A stretch of 64,000 nucleotides of DNA from JAJEFO01 sp965221845 (lineage in GTDB: Bacteria > Pseudomonadota > Alphaproteobacteria > Rhodobacterales > Rhodobacteraceae): assembly GCA_965221845.1 (NCBI GenBank), contig OZ244919.1, forward strand, positions 3,038,001-3,102,000, read 5' to 3'. Below the pieces are notes generated by a model. The model saw nothing but the letters and a program-made list of their open reading frames with translations, had not been told where the DNA came from and ran no database searches. The position numbers and the translations under genes are program-made. Shown piece after piece: positions 1 to 7,601 of this stretch. Position 1 is the first letter of the stretch, and each line of letters starts with the position of its first letter.

Positions 1-714
1 GCGTTGCGTGACGTCACCCTGAGGGTCGTCAAGGGCGAGTTCGTGTCGTTCATCGGGCCGTCCGGATGCGGAAAGACGACGTTCCTGCGCGTGGTTGCGG
101 GGCTTGAAAGGCCGACGGGCGGCGAGGTCCGGGTCAACGGCATGAGTCCGGACGAGGCGCGCCGCAACCGCACCTACGGCTACGTGTTCCAGGAGGCCGG
201 GCTCTATCCTTGGCGGACGATCGCCGGCAACGTGCGCCTTCCCCTTGAAATCATGGGCTATTCCCGGTCGGAGATGGCTGACCGCGTCAAGCGCGTGCTC
301 GAGCTGGTCGAGTTGTCCGGTTTCGAGAGCAAGCATCCCTGGCAGCTCTCGGGCGGGATGCAGCAGCGGGCCTCGATCGCCCGGGCGCTTGCGTTCGACG
401 CCGACATCCTACTGATGGACGAGCCCTTCGGGGCGCTTGACGAGATCGTGCGGGATCACCTGAACGAGCAGCTCCTGGGACTCTGGAACCAGACGGGAAA
501 GACCATCGGATTCGTGACCCACTCGATTCCGGAGGCGGTCTACCTGTCAACGAGAATCGTCGTCATGTCGCCCCGGCCGGGACGCATAACCGACGTCATC
601 GCAAGTCCGCTGCCGAGGGAGCGTCCGCTGGACATCCGCGACACGCCGGAATTCCTGGAGGTCGCGCAGCGTGTCCGCAAGGGCTTGAGGGCGGGGCAGT
701 CCTATGGAGATTGA
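1..714 (+). CDS. ABC transporter ATP-binding protein, NitT/TauT class (5' end off window)
   Basis: Cytoplasmic ATPase that powers the importer formed with the next three genes. Visible motifs are Walker A (GPSGCGKTT, about residues 18-26), the signature LSGGMQQR near 116, Walker B ILLMDEP near 135 and the H-loop in VTHSIPEA. The frame is open to the window edge and the usual first strand of the domain is missing, so the true start lies upstream. At about 236 visible residues it is close to the usual 250-270 for SsuB/TauB/ThiZ-type ATPases. Its stop overlaps a tiny ORF at 704 that leads into the first permease. The substrate cannot be read from this subunit; the binding protein at 2659 is the better guide. 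Confidence 0.93.
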   Translation, partial: ALRDVTLRVVKGEFVSFIGPSGCGKTTFLRVVAGLERPTGGEVRVNGMSPDEARRNRTYGYVFQEAGLYPWRTIAGNVRLPLEIMGYSRSEMADRVKRVLELVELSGFESKHPWQLSGGMQQRASIARALAFDADILLMDEPFGALDEIVRDHLNEQLLGLWNQTGKTIGFVTHSIPEAVYLSTRIVVMSPRPGRITDVIASPLPRERPLDIRDTPEFLEVAQRVRKGLRAGQSYGD

Positions 715-793
715 CGGACTCACGCACGCACTCCGGGCGACGGCGCGCTCACGGCCGCGCTTGGGCACCGGCGGCGGGAAGGGCGGCGCATGA
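704..793 (+). CDS. tiny ORF (29 aa) bridging ATPase and permease
   Basis: An ATG at 704 lies inside the end of the ATPase gene. The ORF's TGA (791-793) overlaps the permease ATG (790) as ATGA. The product is short, basic and Gly/Arg-rich, with no recognisable domain. It may be only a translational-coupling leader or a chance ORF in GC-rich DNA. It is listed because a second small ORF does the same job before the next permease. Confidence 0.25.
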   Translation: MEIDGLTHALRATARSRPRLGTGGGKGGA

Positions 794-1656
794 ACCGGAT
801 CCTGCCGGTCCTTGCCGTGCTCGCCGCGATCCTTGCGCTCTGGTACGTGGCCGTCGTGCCGATGAACGCCGGCTGGACGGTCGCCCAGGCGGAACGCGCG
901 GGTCGCGAGCTGGCCCTCCGCGAGGTCGTCGCGGACACGATGAACCAGGACCGTCCGCGCCTGCCCGCGCCTCACCAGGTTGCGGCCGAGCTGAAGAGGA
1001 CCGTGCTTGACACCAGGGTCACGTCGAAACGCTCGCTCGTCTTCCACGGATGGATAACGTTGCAGTCGACGCTCTGGGGCTTTGCGCTCGGCACGACGGT
1101 CGGGATCGGGATGGCGGTTGCCATCGTGTATTCCAGGACTGCAAGCATGGGCCTGATGCCCTGGGCGATCATCAGCCAGACGATCCCGATCGTCGCGATC
1201 GCTCCCATGATCATCGTGGTTCTGGCGACCCTGGGCGTGGAGGGCCGCACGGTGCCGAAGGCGATCATCTCGGCATACCTCTGCTTCTTCCCCGTGCTGG
1301 TGAGCATGGTGAAGGGGCTGCGGTCTCCCGGATCCATGCAGATCGACCTGATGAAGACCTATTCCGCGAGCGCCGGGCAGACGTTCTGGAAGCTTCGGCT
1401 GCCTGCTTCGGTCCCCTATCTCTTCACGTCGCTGAAGGTCGGCATCGCGGCGGCGCTGGTCGGCACGATCGTGGGCGAGCTGCCCACCGGCGCGATACAG
1501 GGACTCGGCGCGCGCATCCTGATCGGCGATCAGTTCGGCAATCCGCTCATGATCTGGTCCGCGCTGTTCTCCGCGGCCTGCCTCGCAGCCGCGCTCGTGA
1601 GCGTCGTCGCGGCGCTGCAGCGGCTGGCGCTTCGGCGCATGGGGTACGCAGGATGA
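790..1656 (+). CDS. ABC transporter permease (NitT/TauT, BPD-type)
   Basis: Inner-membrane permease of 288 residues, within the family's usual 250-300. The N-terminus (LPVLAVLAAILALWYVAVV) is a clear membrane segment. Several more hydrophobic segments follow, with the cytoplasmic EAA-loop region TFWKLRLPASVPYLF near residue 198, which contacts the ATPase. It lies between the ATPase and a second permease in one transcription unit, and its stop overlaps a 46-residue ORF as ATGA. Two different permeases in one unit suggest a heterodimeric channel. The substrate is not readable from this gene. Confidence 0.92.
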   Translation: MNRILPVLAVLAAILALWYVAVVPMNAGWTVAQAERAGRELALREVVADTMNQDRPRLPAPHQVAAELKRTVLDTRVTSKRSLVFHGWITLQSTLWGFALGTTVGIGMAVAIVYSRTASMGLMPWAIISQTIPIVAIAPMIIVVLATLGVEGRTVPKAIISAYLCFFPVLVSMVKGLRSPGSMQIDLMKTYSASAGQTFWKLRLPASVPYLFTSLKVGIAAALVGTIVGELPTGAIQGLGARILIGDQFGNPLMIWSALFSAACLAAALVSVVAALQRLALRRMGYAG

Positions 1657-1793
1657 GCCGCGCGCCGGCCGGGATCATGGCTGCCGCGTTCACGGTCGCC
1701 GGGACGTCACCGGGGGCCGGAAGGATCCCGCGCGGGTCGCGCGGGCTGGACGGAGGCGCCGTCCGCGGCCTGTCCGCGGAGGCCCGGCCATGA
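1653..1793 (+). CDS. small ORF (46 aa) coupled at both ends between two permease genes
   Basis: This ORF starts with an ATG that overlaps the upstream permease stop (ATGA at 1653) and ends with a TGA that overlaps the next permease start (ATGA at 1790). The product begins MSRAPAGIMAAAFTVAG and continues Gly/Arg-rich without domains. It may simply keep ribosomes moving between the permeases, or it may be a chance frame. I do not recognise it. Confidence 0.35.
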   Translation: MSRAPAGIMAAAFTVAGTSPGAGRIPRGSRGLDGGAVRGLSAEARP

Positions 1794-2632
1794 CGCTTGT
1801 CCTGGCGGCGTTCGCGCTCTGGATGGCCGCGTGGTGGCTGAATGTGCGCATCGCGGGATCCTTCCTGGCGTCCTCCCACGCCGGCCGGGTCGCCGTGCCG
1901 GTGGTGTTCGGCCTGTCGGTCCTGACGGTCTGGGAGCTCGTGGTGCGCGGCCTGGACGTGCCTCAGGTGATCCTGCCGGCGCCGACGGTCATCGCCCGGA
2001 CGTTCGCGTCCGAGACCGGCACGCTCTGGATCGACTTTCGCCAGACCGTGCTGAAGGGCGCCGTTTCCGGCTACGCGATCGGCTGCCTGGCCGCCTTTGC
2101 CGCCGCGCTCGCAATCGATCGCTCGGGCTTCCTGCGGCGCGGGCTGCTTCCTGTCGGCAGTTTCGTGGCCGCGCTGCCCATCGTGGGAACCGCGCCGATC
2201 CTGGTCAACTGGTTCGGCTTCGACTGGCAGTCCAAGGCCGCGGTGGTCGTCGTCATGGTGTTCTTTCCGATTCTCGTGAACACCGTTCAGGGCCTTGCGG
2301 ACACGGCCGCCATGCAGCGCGACCTGATGCGGACCTATTCCGCGAGCTACTGGCAGACCTTCCTGAAACTGCGGTTGCCAGCGGCCATGCCGTTCGTGTT
2401 CAATGGCCTCAAGATCGCGACGACGCTTGCACTGATCGGCGCGATCGTCGCAGAGTATTTCGGTTCGCCGACGCGAGGGATGGGGTTCCGGATATCCACC
2501 TCGGTCGGCACTCTCGATCTGGCCATGGTCTGGTCCGAGATTGCGGTGGCGGCATTGGCCGGTACGGTGTTTTACGGAGCGGTCTCGCTAGTGGAACGGT
2601 GGGTGACTTTCTGGCACCCGTCGCAACGATGA
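1790..2632 (+). CDS. ABC transporter permease, second (NitT/TauT, BPD-type)
   Basis: Membrane permease of 280 residues, homologous to the one at 790. Both share the loop pattern MRTYSAS..QTFLKLRLPAA that marks the EAA ATPase-contact region, here near residues 178-200. Five or six hydrophobic segments are visible, including LVLAAFALWMAAWWL at the N-terminus. It ends 26 bases before the binding-protein start. Together with the first permease it probably forms a heterodimeric pore. Two-permease organisation with an NMT1/THI5-type binding protein is seen in thiamine-precursor and riboflavin-type importers; assignment to one of these is inference. Confidence 0.92.
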   Translation: MTLVLAAFALWMAAWWLNVRIAGSFLASSHAGRVAVPVVFGLSVLTVWELVVRGLDVPQVILPAPTVIARTFASETGTLWIDFRQTVLKGAVSGYAIGCLAAFAAALAIDRSGFLRRGLLPVGSFVAALPIVGTAPILVNWFGFDWQSKAAVVVVMVFFPILVNTVQGLADTAAMQRDLMRTYSASYWQTFLKLRLPAAMPFVFNGLKIATTLALIGAIVAEYFGSPTRGMGFRISTSVGTLDLAMVWSEIAVAALAGTVFYGAVSLVERWVTFWHPSQR

Positions 2633-2658
2633 AGACGACGAATGAAAGGAGAGAAGCC

Positions 2659-3648
2659 ATGAAGAAACACGTTCTTGCCGGCGCGGCGGCGCTGGCGCTG
2701 GGCGGGGCGCCGGCCCTGGCCCTTGACGACCTCACGCTGCAGCTGAAGTGGGTGACGCAGGCGCAGTTTGCGGGCTACTACGTCGCGCTTGAGAAAGGCT
2801 ACTACGAGGAGGAGGGTCTGAACGTCACGATCAAGCCCGGCGGGCCAGACATTGCGCCGACCCAGGTGATTGCCGGTGGCGGCGCGGACGTGACGGTCGA
2901 GTGGATGCCGGCGGCGCTTGCCGCGCGCGAGAAGGGCCTCCCGCTTGTCAACATCGCGCAGCCCTTCAAGTCCTCCGGCATGATGCTGACCTGCCGCAAG
3001 GACACGGGCGTGTCCACGACGAACGACTTCAGGGGCAAGACCCTGGGCGTCTGGTTCTTCGGCAACGAGTTTCCGTTCCTGAGCTGGATGAGCCAGCTTG
3101 GCATCCCGACCGATGGCGGCCCGGATGGCGTGGCGGTCCTCAAGCAGGGCTTCAATGTCGACCCCATCCTGCAGGGCCAGGCTGCCTGCATCTCGACCAT
3201 GACCTACAACGAGTACTGGCAGGTCATCGATGCGGGGCTGAGCGCCGACGACCTCGTGGTCTTCAAGTACGAGGACCATGGCGTGGCGACTCTGGAGGAT
3301 GGCCTCTACGTCCTGGAAGACAAGCTGAACGACCCGGACGAGGTCGACAAGCTCATGCGTTTCGTCCGCGCCTCGATGAAGGGCTGGAAACACGCCGAAG
3401 ACAACCCGGACGAGGCGGCCTCGATCGTGCTGGAGCATGACGAGACGGGTGCCCAGACCGAAAAGCACCAGAAGCGGATGATGGGGGAGATCGCCAAGCT
3501 GACGGCGGGATCCAACGGCGCTCTTGCGCCCGCGGACTTCCGGCGCACGGTCGAAACCCTGCTCGCGGGCGGTTCCGACCCGGTGATCACGGCCGATCCG
3601 GGCGATTCGGCCTGGACGCACGTCATCACGGATGCCGCGCTGAACTGA
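2659..3648 (+). CDS. NMT1/THI5-like ABC substrate-binding protein
   Basis: Periplasmic solute-binding protein of 329 residues that feeds the importer at 1-2632. The start at 2659 is chosen for the AAAGGAGAG ribosome site just upstream and because it gives a clean signal peptide (KKHVLAGAAALALGGAPALA). The mature part opens with LTLQLKWVTQAQFAGYYVA, the hallmark of the NMT1/THI5 fold shared by ThiY-type binders of pyrimidine precursors. Known family members bind hydroxymethylpyrimidine precursors, riboflavin or aromatic acids, so the ligand here is open. It is the last gene of the operon and is followed by two GC-rich hairpins. Confidence 0.93.
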   Translation: MKKHVLAGAAALALGGAPALALDDLTLQLKWVTQAQFAGYYVALEKGYYEEEGLNVTIKPGGPDIAPTQVIAGGGADVTVEWMPAALAAREKGLPLVNIAQPFKSSGMMLTCRKDTGVSTTNDFRGKTLGVWFFGNEFPFLSWMSQLGIPTDGGPDGVAVLKQGFNVDPILQGQAACISTMTYNEYWQVIDAGLSADDLVVFKYEDHGVATLEDGLYVLEDKLNDPDEVDKLMRFVRASMKGWKHAEDNPDEAASIVLEHDETGAQTEKHQKRMMGEIAKLTAGSNGALAPADFRRTVETLLAGGSDPVITADPGDSAWTHVITDAALN

Positions 3649-3668
3649 CGTGCCGCGGGCGCATTGCG

Positions 3669-3698
3669 GTCCGGCCTCCGCGGATGCGGGGGCCGGAC
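3669..3698. terminator. GC-rich hairpin between convergent genes (copy 1)
   Basis: Inverted repeat with arms GTCCGGCCTCCGC and GCGGGGGCCGGAC around a GGAT loop. It lies 20 bases after the binding-protein stop and between two convergent genes, so it is a plausible bidirectional terminator. There is no T-run. A near-identical hairpin follows at 3732, which also makes a REP-like repeat possible. Confidence 0.6.
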
Positions 3699-3731
3699 GC
3701 CGCTATGTGCGGATCCGCGCCGCCGTGAATC

Positions 3732-3760
3732 CCCGGCCTCCGCGGATGCGGGGGGCCGGA
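3732..3760. repeat. GC-rich hairpin, second copy (REP-like pair)
   Basis: Same core as copy 1 (CCGGCCTCCGCGGATGCGGG), about 64 bases further on, with arms CCGGCC/GGCCGG and the same GGAT loop. Two copies in tandem between convergent genes look like a REP-type doublet that may stop transcription from both sides. Confidence 0.55.
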
Positions 3761-3842
3761 CCTCTCGGCGAAGCGATGTCTCGGAGCCGTTTCGGGCGGG
3801 GCTGGCCGCCTTCCTGGCGCGCACGGGATCCCGCGCGCGTTT

Positions 3843-4298
3843 TCAGCCGTCGGGTTCTGGGGAGACGGACGCGAGGAAGGCCCAGATGTCTTCGGCGGCC
3901 TGTGCGTCGTTGAGCCTGAAGGTCATGCCCGAGCGCGCCTTGGGGTCGTCCAGCCGCTCCCTCAGGAAGGCCCTGGGGTCCTTGACGTAGGCCAGGAAGT
4001 CGGCCTCGTTCCAGGCCAGCCCGGCCGCGCCGGCGGCGACGAGGGACGTCTTGTAGCGCCTGAAGCCGGCCTCCGTCCCCGCCGTCCGGCCCGGCAGGCC
4101 CCAGAGGTTGGGGCCCGTCCTGCCGCCCTTGACGATGACGGCGCCGCCGCCGTCCACGACGGCGTGGCAGGTCTTGCACTTGCCGAACGCCCGCTCCCCG
4201 GCCGCGGGGTCCCCGGCCCACGCCGCCCCCGCCAGCGCGAGCGCCCCCGCCGCCGCGAGCGCCGCCCGCCGCCCCGTCCTGCGTCCCGTCCCTGCCAT
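3843..4298 (-). CDS. class I c-type cytochrome, exported
   Basis: Periplasmic electron carrier of 151 residues. The N-terminus is twin-basic (RRTGRRAALAAAGALALAGAAWA) and reads as a Sec or Tat signal peptide. It is followed by a single haem site CKTCH near residue 41 and a late methionine in SGMTFRL as the likely sixth ligand. Spacing fits cytochrome c2/c552-type proteins. The ATG at 4298 has an AGGGAGAG ribosome site and is preferred over upstream in-frame starts. hemA starts 1.3 kb away on the same strand and ends 76 bases upstream of this gene, so haem synthesis and a haem protein may be co-transcribed. Confidence 0.9.
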   Translation of the reverse strand: MAGTGRRTGRRAALAAAGALALAGAAWAGDPAAGERAFGKCKTCHAVVDGGGAVIVKGGRTGPNLWGLPGRTAGTEAGFRRYKTSLVAAGAAGLAWNEADFLAYVKDPRAFLRERLDDPKARSGMTFRLNDAQAAEDIWAFLASVSPEPDG

Positions 4299-4374
4299 GT
4301 CGCTCTCCCTTTCTCCGTCACGGCCGCGGCCGCCGCGCGCAGGGGTAGGCCGGCGCGCGGGGAACCGCAAGCCC

Positions 4375-5589
4375 TCAGGCCACCGCGTGCGCGAGGGCGC
4401 ACTGCTTCCAGAGGGCCGTGAGCGCGCCGACCATCCTGTCCACGTCCGCGTCGCTGTGCAGCGGCCCCGGCGTCAGCCGCAGCCGCTCCGTGCCCTTCGG
4501 GACCGTCGGGTGGTTGATCGGCTGCAGGTAGATGCCCCACTCGCGCATCAGGTGGTCGCAGATCATCCGGCACTTCACCGCGTCCTTGATCAGCACCGGG
4601 ATGATGTGGCTGGGGTTGTCCATGTGCGGGATGCCCGCCGCGTCCAGCCCCGCGCGCAGCCGCGCCACCTGGCGCCGCTGCAGGCGCCGCTCCGCCCCGC
4701 TCGCCTTGAGGTGCGCCACCGAGGCGCGCGCCGCCGCCGCCAGCGCCGGGGGCAGCGCCGTGGTGAAGATGAAGCCGCTCGCGAAGGAGCGGACGAAGTC
4801 GCACAGCGCCGCCGAGCCGGCCACGTAGCCGCCCATGCAGCCGAACGCCTTGCCCAGCGTCCCCTCCACCAGCGTCACCCGGTCCGCAAGGCCCTCCCGC
4901 TCCGCGATCCCGCCCCCGCGCGGCCCGTACAGGCCCACCGCGTGGACCTCGTCGAGATACGTCAGCGCCCCGTGCCGCTCCGCCACCTCGACAACCTCCC
5001 GCAGCGGGCAGACGTCCCCGTCCATCGAATACACCGACTCGAACGCCACGATCTTCGTCGCGTTCGCCGGCGCCGCCGCCAGCTTGCGGTCCAGGTCCTC
5101 GGGGTCGTTGTGCCGCCAGATCACCTTCGGGCACCGCGCCTGCCGGATGCCCTCGATCATCGAGGCGTGGTTCAGGCCGTCCGAGAACACCACCGCGTCC
5201 GGCAGCCGCGCCCCCAGCGTCGACAGCGCCGCCCAGTTCGCCACGTAGCCCGACGTGAACAGCAGCGCCGCCTCCTTGCCGTGAAGGTCCGCGAGCTCCC
5301 GCTCCAGAAGCACGTGCTCCCGGCTCGTCCCCGAGATGTTCCGCGTCCCCCCCGCGCCCGCCCCCGCGCGCGCCGCGACCGACGTCAGCGCCCCGACCAC
5401 CGCAGGGTGCCGGCTCATCCCCAGGTAGTCGTTCGAGCACCACACCGTCACCTCCCGCGGCGTGCCGGGAACGTGGCTCCGCGCTGCCGGCGAAACGCCC
5501 CCGAGCCGCTCCAGCTCCGCAAACACCCGGTAGTCCCCGGACCGCCGCAGCGCCTCCAGCGCGCGGTTGAAGTGATGGTCGAAGTTCAT
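4375..5589 (-). CDS. hemA: 5-aminolevulinate synthase
   Basis: PLP enzyme that condenses glycine and succinyl-CoA to 5-aminolevulinate, the first haem step in alphaproteobacteria. The product is 404 residues, the normal length. The first residues MNFDHHFNRAL match the family start. PLP-contact stretches include YLDEVHAVGLYGPRGGG, and the catalytic lysine lies in TLGKAFGCMGGY. The ATG at 5589 overlaps the stop of an ISAs1 transposase remnant as ATGA. The native promoter is therefore gone or moved, and transcription may come from the IS. The gene itself is intact. It was probably co-transcribed with the cytochrome gene. Confidence 0.97.
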   Translation of the reverse strand: MNFDHHFNRALEALRRSGDYRVFAELERLGGVSPAARSHVPGTPREVTVWCSNDYLGMSRHPAVVGALTSVAARAGAGAGGTRNISGTSREHVLLERELADLHGKEAALLFTSGYVANWAALSTLGARLPDAVVFSDGLNHASMIEGIRQARCPKVIWRHNDPEDLDRKLAAAPANATKIVAFESVYSMDGDVCPLREVVEVAERHGALTYLDEVHAVGLYGPRGGGIAEREGLADRVTLVEGTLGKAFGCMGGYVAGSAALCDFVRSFASGFIFTTALPPALAAAARASVAHLKASGAERRLQRRQVARLRAGLDAAGIPHMDNPSHIIPVLIKDAVKCRMICDHLMREWGIYLQPINHPTVPKGTERLRLTPGPLHSDADVDRMVGALTALWKQCALAHAVA

Positions 5590-6490
5590 GAATCCGCTCC
5601 GTAGCAGCTGTCTCTCTTGTCGGCGACCGGCTTGGGAAGCATCCAGCGCCATAGCTTCGCGTCCGGCCATAAGCCGGGCACGCGCCGCGCGTCCCGGCCC
5701 GGCCTGCGCATCGTCTCCGCGACGGCGAGCCCGCGGGCCTTGACGAGGCCGGTCGCGAAGCGCCGCAGCAGGGTCGTGTTCTCCGGGCCGTGGCCGGTGC
5801 GGATGCGGCTCCGGTCCTCGTCGAAGCTCCAGCCAGGGATGTGGTGATTCGCCTCCATGCGCCAGTGGCCGCGGTTCAGTTCAGGCAGGCGCTTCGGCGC
5901 GGCGGCCCCGGGACCCGGGCTCGTGACCCCGTAGGCGGTCTCGGCGCTCCTCTCGCCGGTCCTGACCTGGGTGACCTCGCGGCGCACGGCGAAGACCTGC
6001 CCGACGCCGGGGAACTCCGCGCATTCGTCGGTTTCCGACGACACCCGGACCGGGCGGCGCTCGAGGCGCCCGTGCTCCGGCTTCCCGGGCTCCTGCACGA
6101 AGTCGGGCGCGCGCGCGCCCGTCATCTCGTCGCACAGGAGCTGGATGTCCCGGCGCAGCGTCTTCTGGTTGTCCTTGACCGTGAACATGTAGTGCGCCTT
6201 CCGGCCGGGGAGGTGGCGGGCGAGCTTTCCCTGCGCCAGCATGGCGTCGGCGGTGAAGACCCGTCCGGCGATGTCGGGCAGCGCCTCGACCAGCGGAACG
6301 ACGACGCCGATCTCGTTCGTCCGCTTCCCCTCGCTGCCGTCACCCGGGTCCGGAACGGTTTTTTTGACCCAGCGGCGCCGCCGTCCCGTGGCCGACGATG
6401 CCGAGGACATGGGTCCGGCGGCCGTCGCCGTCCACCGCGCCGCGCATCGTCTTGCCACAGGTCGCGAGCGCGGTGTCGCGGCCGCCGCCA
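5586..6490 (-). pseudogene. ISAs1-family transposase, C-terminal remnant
   Basis: The frame shows the ISAs1 pattern: SNEI-like KRTNEIGVVVP, then DAMLAQGKLA, then YMFTVKDNQKTL, then NRGHWRMEANHH and LLRRFATGLVKARG near the end. An upstream piece, GKTMRGAVDGDGRR, lies in another frame. The two join across a 7-A run (coding strand, about 6360-6367), so a slip there breaks or programs the frame. The N-terminal third is absent and is replaced by an opposite-strand ISKra4 fragment. The stop overlaps the hemA start. This is a dead fragment, not a working element. Confidence 0.85.
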
Positions 6491-6494
6491 GGGG

Positions 6495-7015
6495 CCTCCC
6501 GGCCCGGGCCCGGAGCGCGGCGTCGGGCTGCACGACGCGGCCGGGCCCGTCGTCGTCTCCGACGGGGCGGAACGGCAATCCGACGCCTGCGACGGGCCCT
6601 TTGGGGCCGGAAGGCCGCCTTCGCGCCCGGCCTCTTCCACTGCCCGGAACGCGCCTCCGACGCCGCGAGGCGGACGTCGGGGCGGGCCGGGCGGCGAAGG
6701 CCGTCCGGGAGCCGGCGCCGTCCGGGGACCGGCACGGGGACGTGGAGGCGTGCCGCCGCCATTTCGAGAGGAACCTCGGCCGGATGCGGCACGACGGGTT
6801 CCGGGAACGGGGCGTCCGGGCCGGGAGCGGCGTCGTGGCGGATGCCGGCGGTTCGGGCTGCGGCCCGGGCGATCGGGAACGCGCCGGCCGGAGAGGGGCG
6901 CCGACGCCATGCCGGCGCCGAAGGGCCGCGCCATGAACCTCCGGCTGCCGGACTTCCTCGAATGGCGGACGAACCGGGCCATCGCCGCATGACGTCAGAA
7001 AGCCGGGCTGCACCC
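6495..7015 (+). pseudogene. ISKra4-family transposase, C-terminal remnant
   Basis: Fragments in three frames align in order with the fuller transposase at 40439-41975. GLHDAAGPVVVSDGAE matches GLHDAGALVVISDGAE, then APGLFHCPE, then VEACRRHFERNLGRMRHDGF, then NLRLPDFLEWRTNRAIAA at the end (stop 6992). The sequence then runs to TGCACCC near 7015, matching the TACACCC end of the intact element. Several frameshifts are present. Its left edge meets the ISAs1 remnant head-on near 6490, so two elements have been truncated against each other. Confidence 0.8.
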
Positions 7016-7076
7016 GCTCTTGCTTTCCGGCCATCCCTCCGCCAGAATGCAGGCAGTCAATTCGGGAGACATTGCC

Positions 7077-7601
7077 ATGCGACACTTGACCCCCCCCCCC
7101 CCCCCCCTTGCTCGGCTGACGGCCCTCGCGGCGATGACGTGCTTCCTGCTGTTTGCGTCGGCGGCGCAGGCGCAGACCACTTGCAACCGTTTCATCTGCA
7201 CCGTCGCGCTTGCCAATGCCGGCAGTCCGGTCGTGGACGGCTGCGGCGAGCACGCCACGCCCGGCCGCATGAAGGTCATCTTCGAGAGCACCGACAGCAG
7301 CGTGACGCGGGCCAGCTTTCCGGTCGCCGGCTATTTCATCCAGGCAGCCAGCGAATACCGGCGGCCGCCGGCATTCTCCGAATGGGAGTGGCGGACTCAG
7401 GCCCTGAACGGCGGCCGGTGGACTGACCCAGATGCCAATCGGATCGGCTGGGCCGGCGGCGTGCTGGGCGAGAACATCATCGAGGTGCGCCCCAAGGCCG
7501 GCGCCCATGTCTGGAGCAACCGCAATGCCAGCAATCCCATCCAGGGCCCCGGCGAGCTGGTGGTGCAGACCTTTGATCTGCCCTCTGGAACGACAACGCC
7601 G
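7077..7601 (+). pseudogene. secreted protein with C18 tract, 5' part, interrupted by IS30
   Basis: An ATG at 7077 begins MRHLT, then a proline run coded by 18 consecutive C residues (7090-7107), then a hydrophobic signal segment LTALAAMTCFLLFASAAQAQ and a mature domain with paired cysteines (TTCNRFICTVAL). I do not recognise the family. The frame enters the IS30 end near 7602 and stops at 7613 in IS sequence. The lost tail is visible beyond IS30 at 8902-9012, and joining across the IS can restore one frame (see the 3' part). The C tract lies before the signal segment, so a one-base slip would switch the product off. Confidence 0.75.
7090..7107 (+). repeat. 18-base poly-C tract in the start of a coding region
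   Basis: Uninterrupted run of 18 C residues five codons after the ATG at 7077. At 18 the frame is open; a change of one or two bases closes it. This is the layout of contingency loci that vary by slipped-strand mispairing. Its length could also be misread by sequencing. Confidence 0.9.

Noticed and set aside
5586..7508. One 640-residue minus-strand ORF
   Set aside because: Only its C-terminal part is an ISAs1 transposase; the rest is antisense to an ISKra4 remnant and to the secreted-protein gene, so it is not one gene.
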